Shown in pieces: positions 5,510 through 5,540 of a stretch of DNA of 5,540 nt. The notes beneath the pieces were generated by a model that saw only the letters and a program-made list of their open reading frames with translations, was not told the DNA's origin and ran no database searches. The DNA comes from Palsa-601 sp052146895 (GTDB taxonomy: Bacteria > Actinomycetota > Acidimicrobiia > Acidimicrobiales > Bog-793). Made by a program: the position numbers and the translations under genes. Each line of letters begins with the position of its first letter. The first letter of the stretch is position 1. The DNA is taken from assembly GCA_052146895.1 (NCBI GenBank), contig JBKQLZ010000177.1, positions 1 to 5,540 of the forward strand, read 5' to 3'.

Positions 5510-5540
5510 GTCAGTGTTCCGGGCTCCGTGAACCGGCAGG

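Noticed and set aside
1..5540. Frequent CTCGAG and CTCCTCGAG words as a possible repeat or uptake motif
   Set aside because: Most occurrences encode Leu-Glu or Glu-rich segments in GC-rich codons, so codon choice explains them.

Overview
The window is GC-rich chromosomal DNA with closely packed genes, in-frame GTG starts and several near-leaderless promoter arrangements. The methionyl-tRNA synthetase, DUF192 protein and GDPD read like actinobacterial proteins, most like my recollection of Acidimicrobiia sequences. A tiny bL37-type ribosomal protein gene, known from actinobacterial ribosomes, supports this. The assignment rests on recalled family patterns, not on a database search. I see no mobile element, CRISPR array, tRNA or rRNA.

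Left half (about 1-2870, minus strand): a probable operon read right to left. It runs from a DUF192 protein through rsmI (4-base GTGA overlap) and metG (10-base gap) to a gene that probably starts at 63 and leaves the left edge. rsmI modifies 16S rRNA and metG charges tRNA-Met, so the cluster is translation-centred; rsmI and metG are also neighbours in other Gram-positive bacteria. Three degenerate copies of an 18-bp repeat cover the metG stop codon, so TGA recurs three times in one frame.

Middle (about 2883-2981, plus strand): diverging from the operon is a 27-codon gene encoding a very basic peptide with the ANHGKKPN signature of ribosomal protein bL37. A TACACT hexamer just upstream suggests a leaderless or nearly leaderless mRNA.

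Right half (3017-5540): a glycerophosphodiester phosphodiesterase-like gene (minus) faces bL37 tail to tail. It diverges from a 201-residue protein of unknown function (plus). That gene in turn converges on an adenosine-kinase-like PfkB kinase (minus), whose frame stays open to the right edge. At the 3' ends of both convergent pairs lies a hairpin of the same design: a 9-bp GC-rich stem with a T(C/A)GA tetraloop and no T-tract.

The most notable points are the unannotated-looking bL37 gene, the altered HIGH and KMSKS motifs of the methionyl-tRNA synthetase (HVGT and KMGKT), the repeat over the metG stop, and the matching hairpins. I found no convincing wholly new multi-gene system; the least explained gene is the 201-residue protein.
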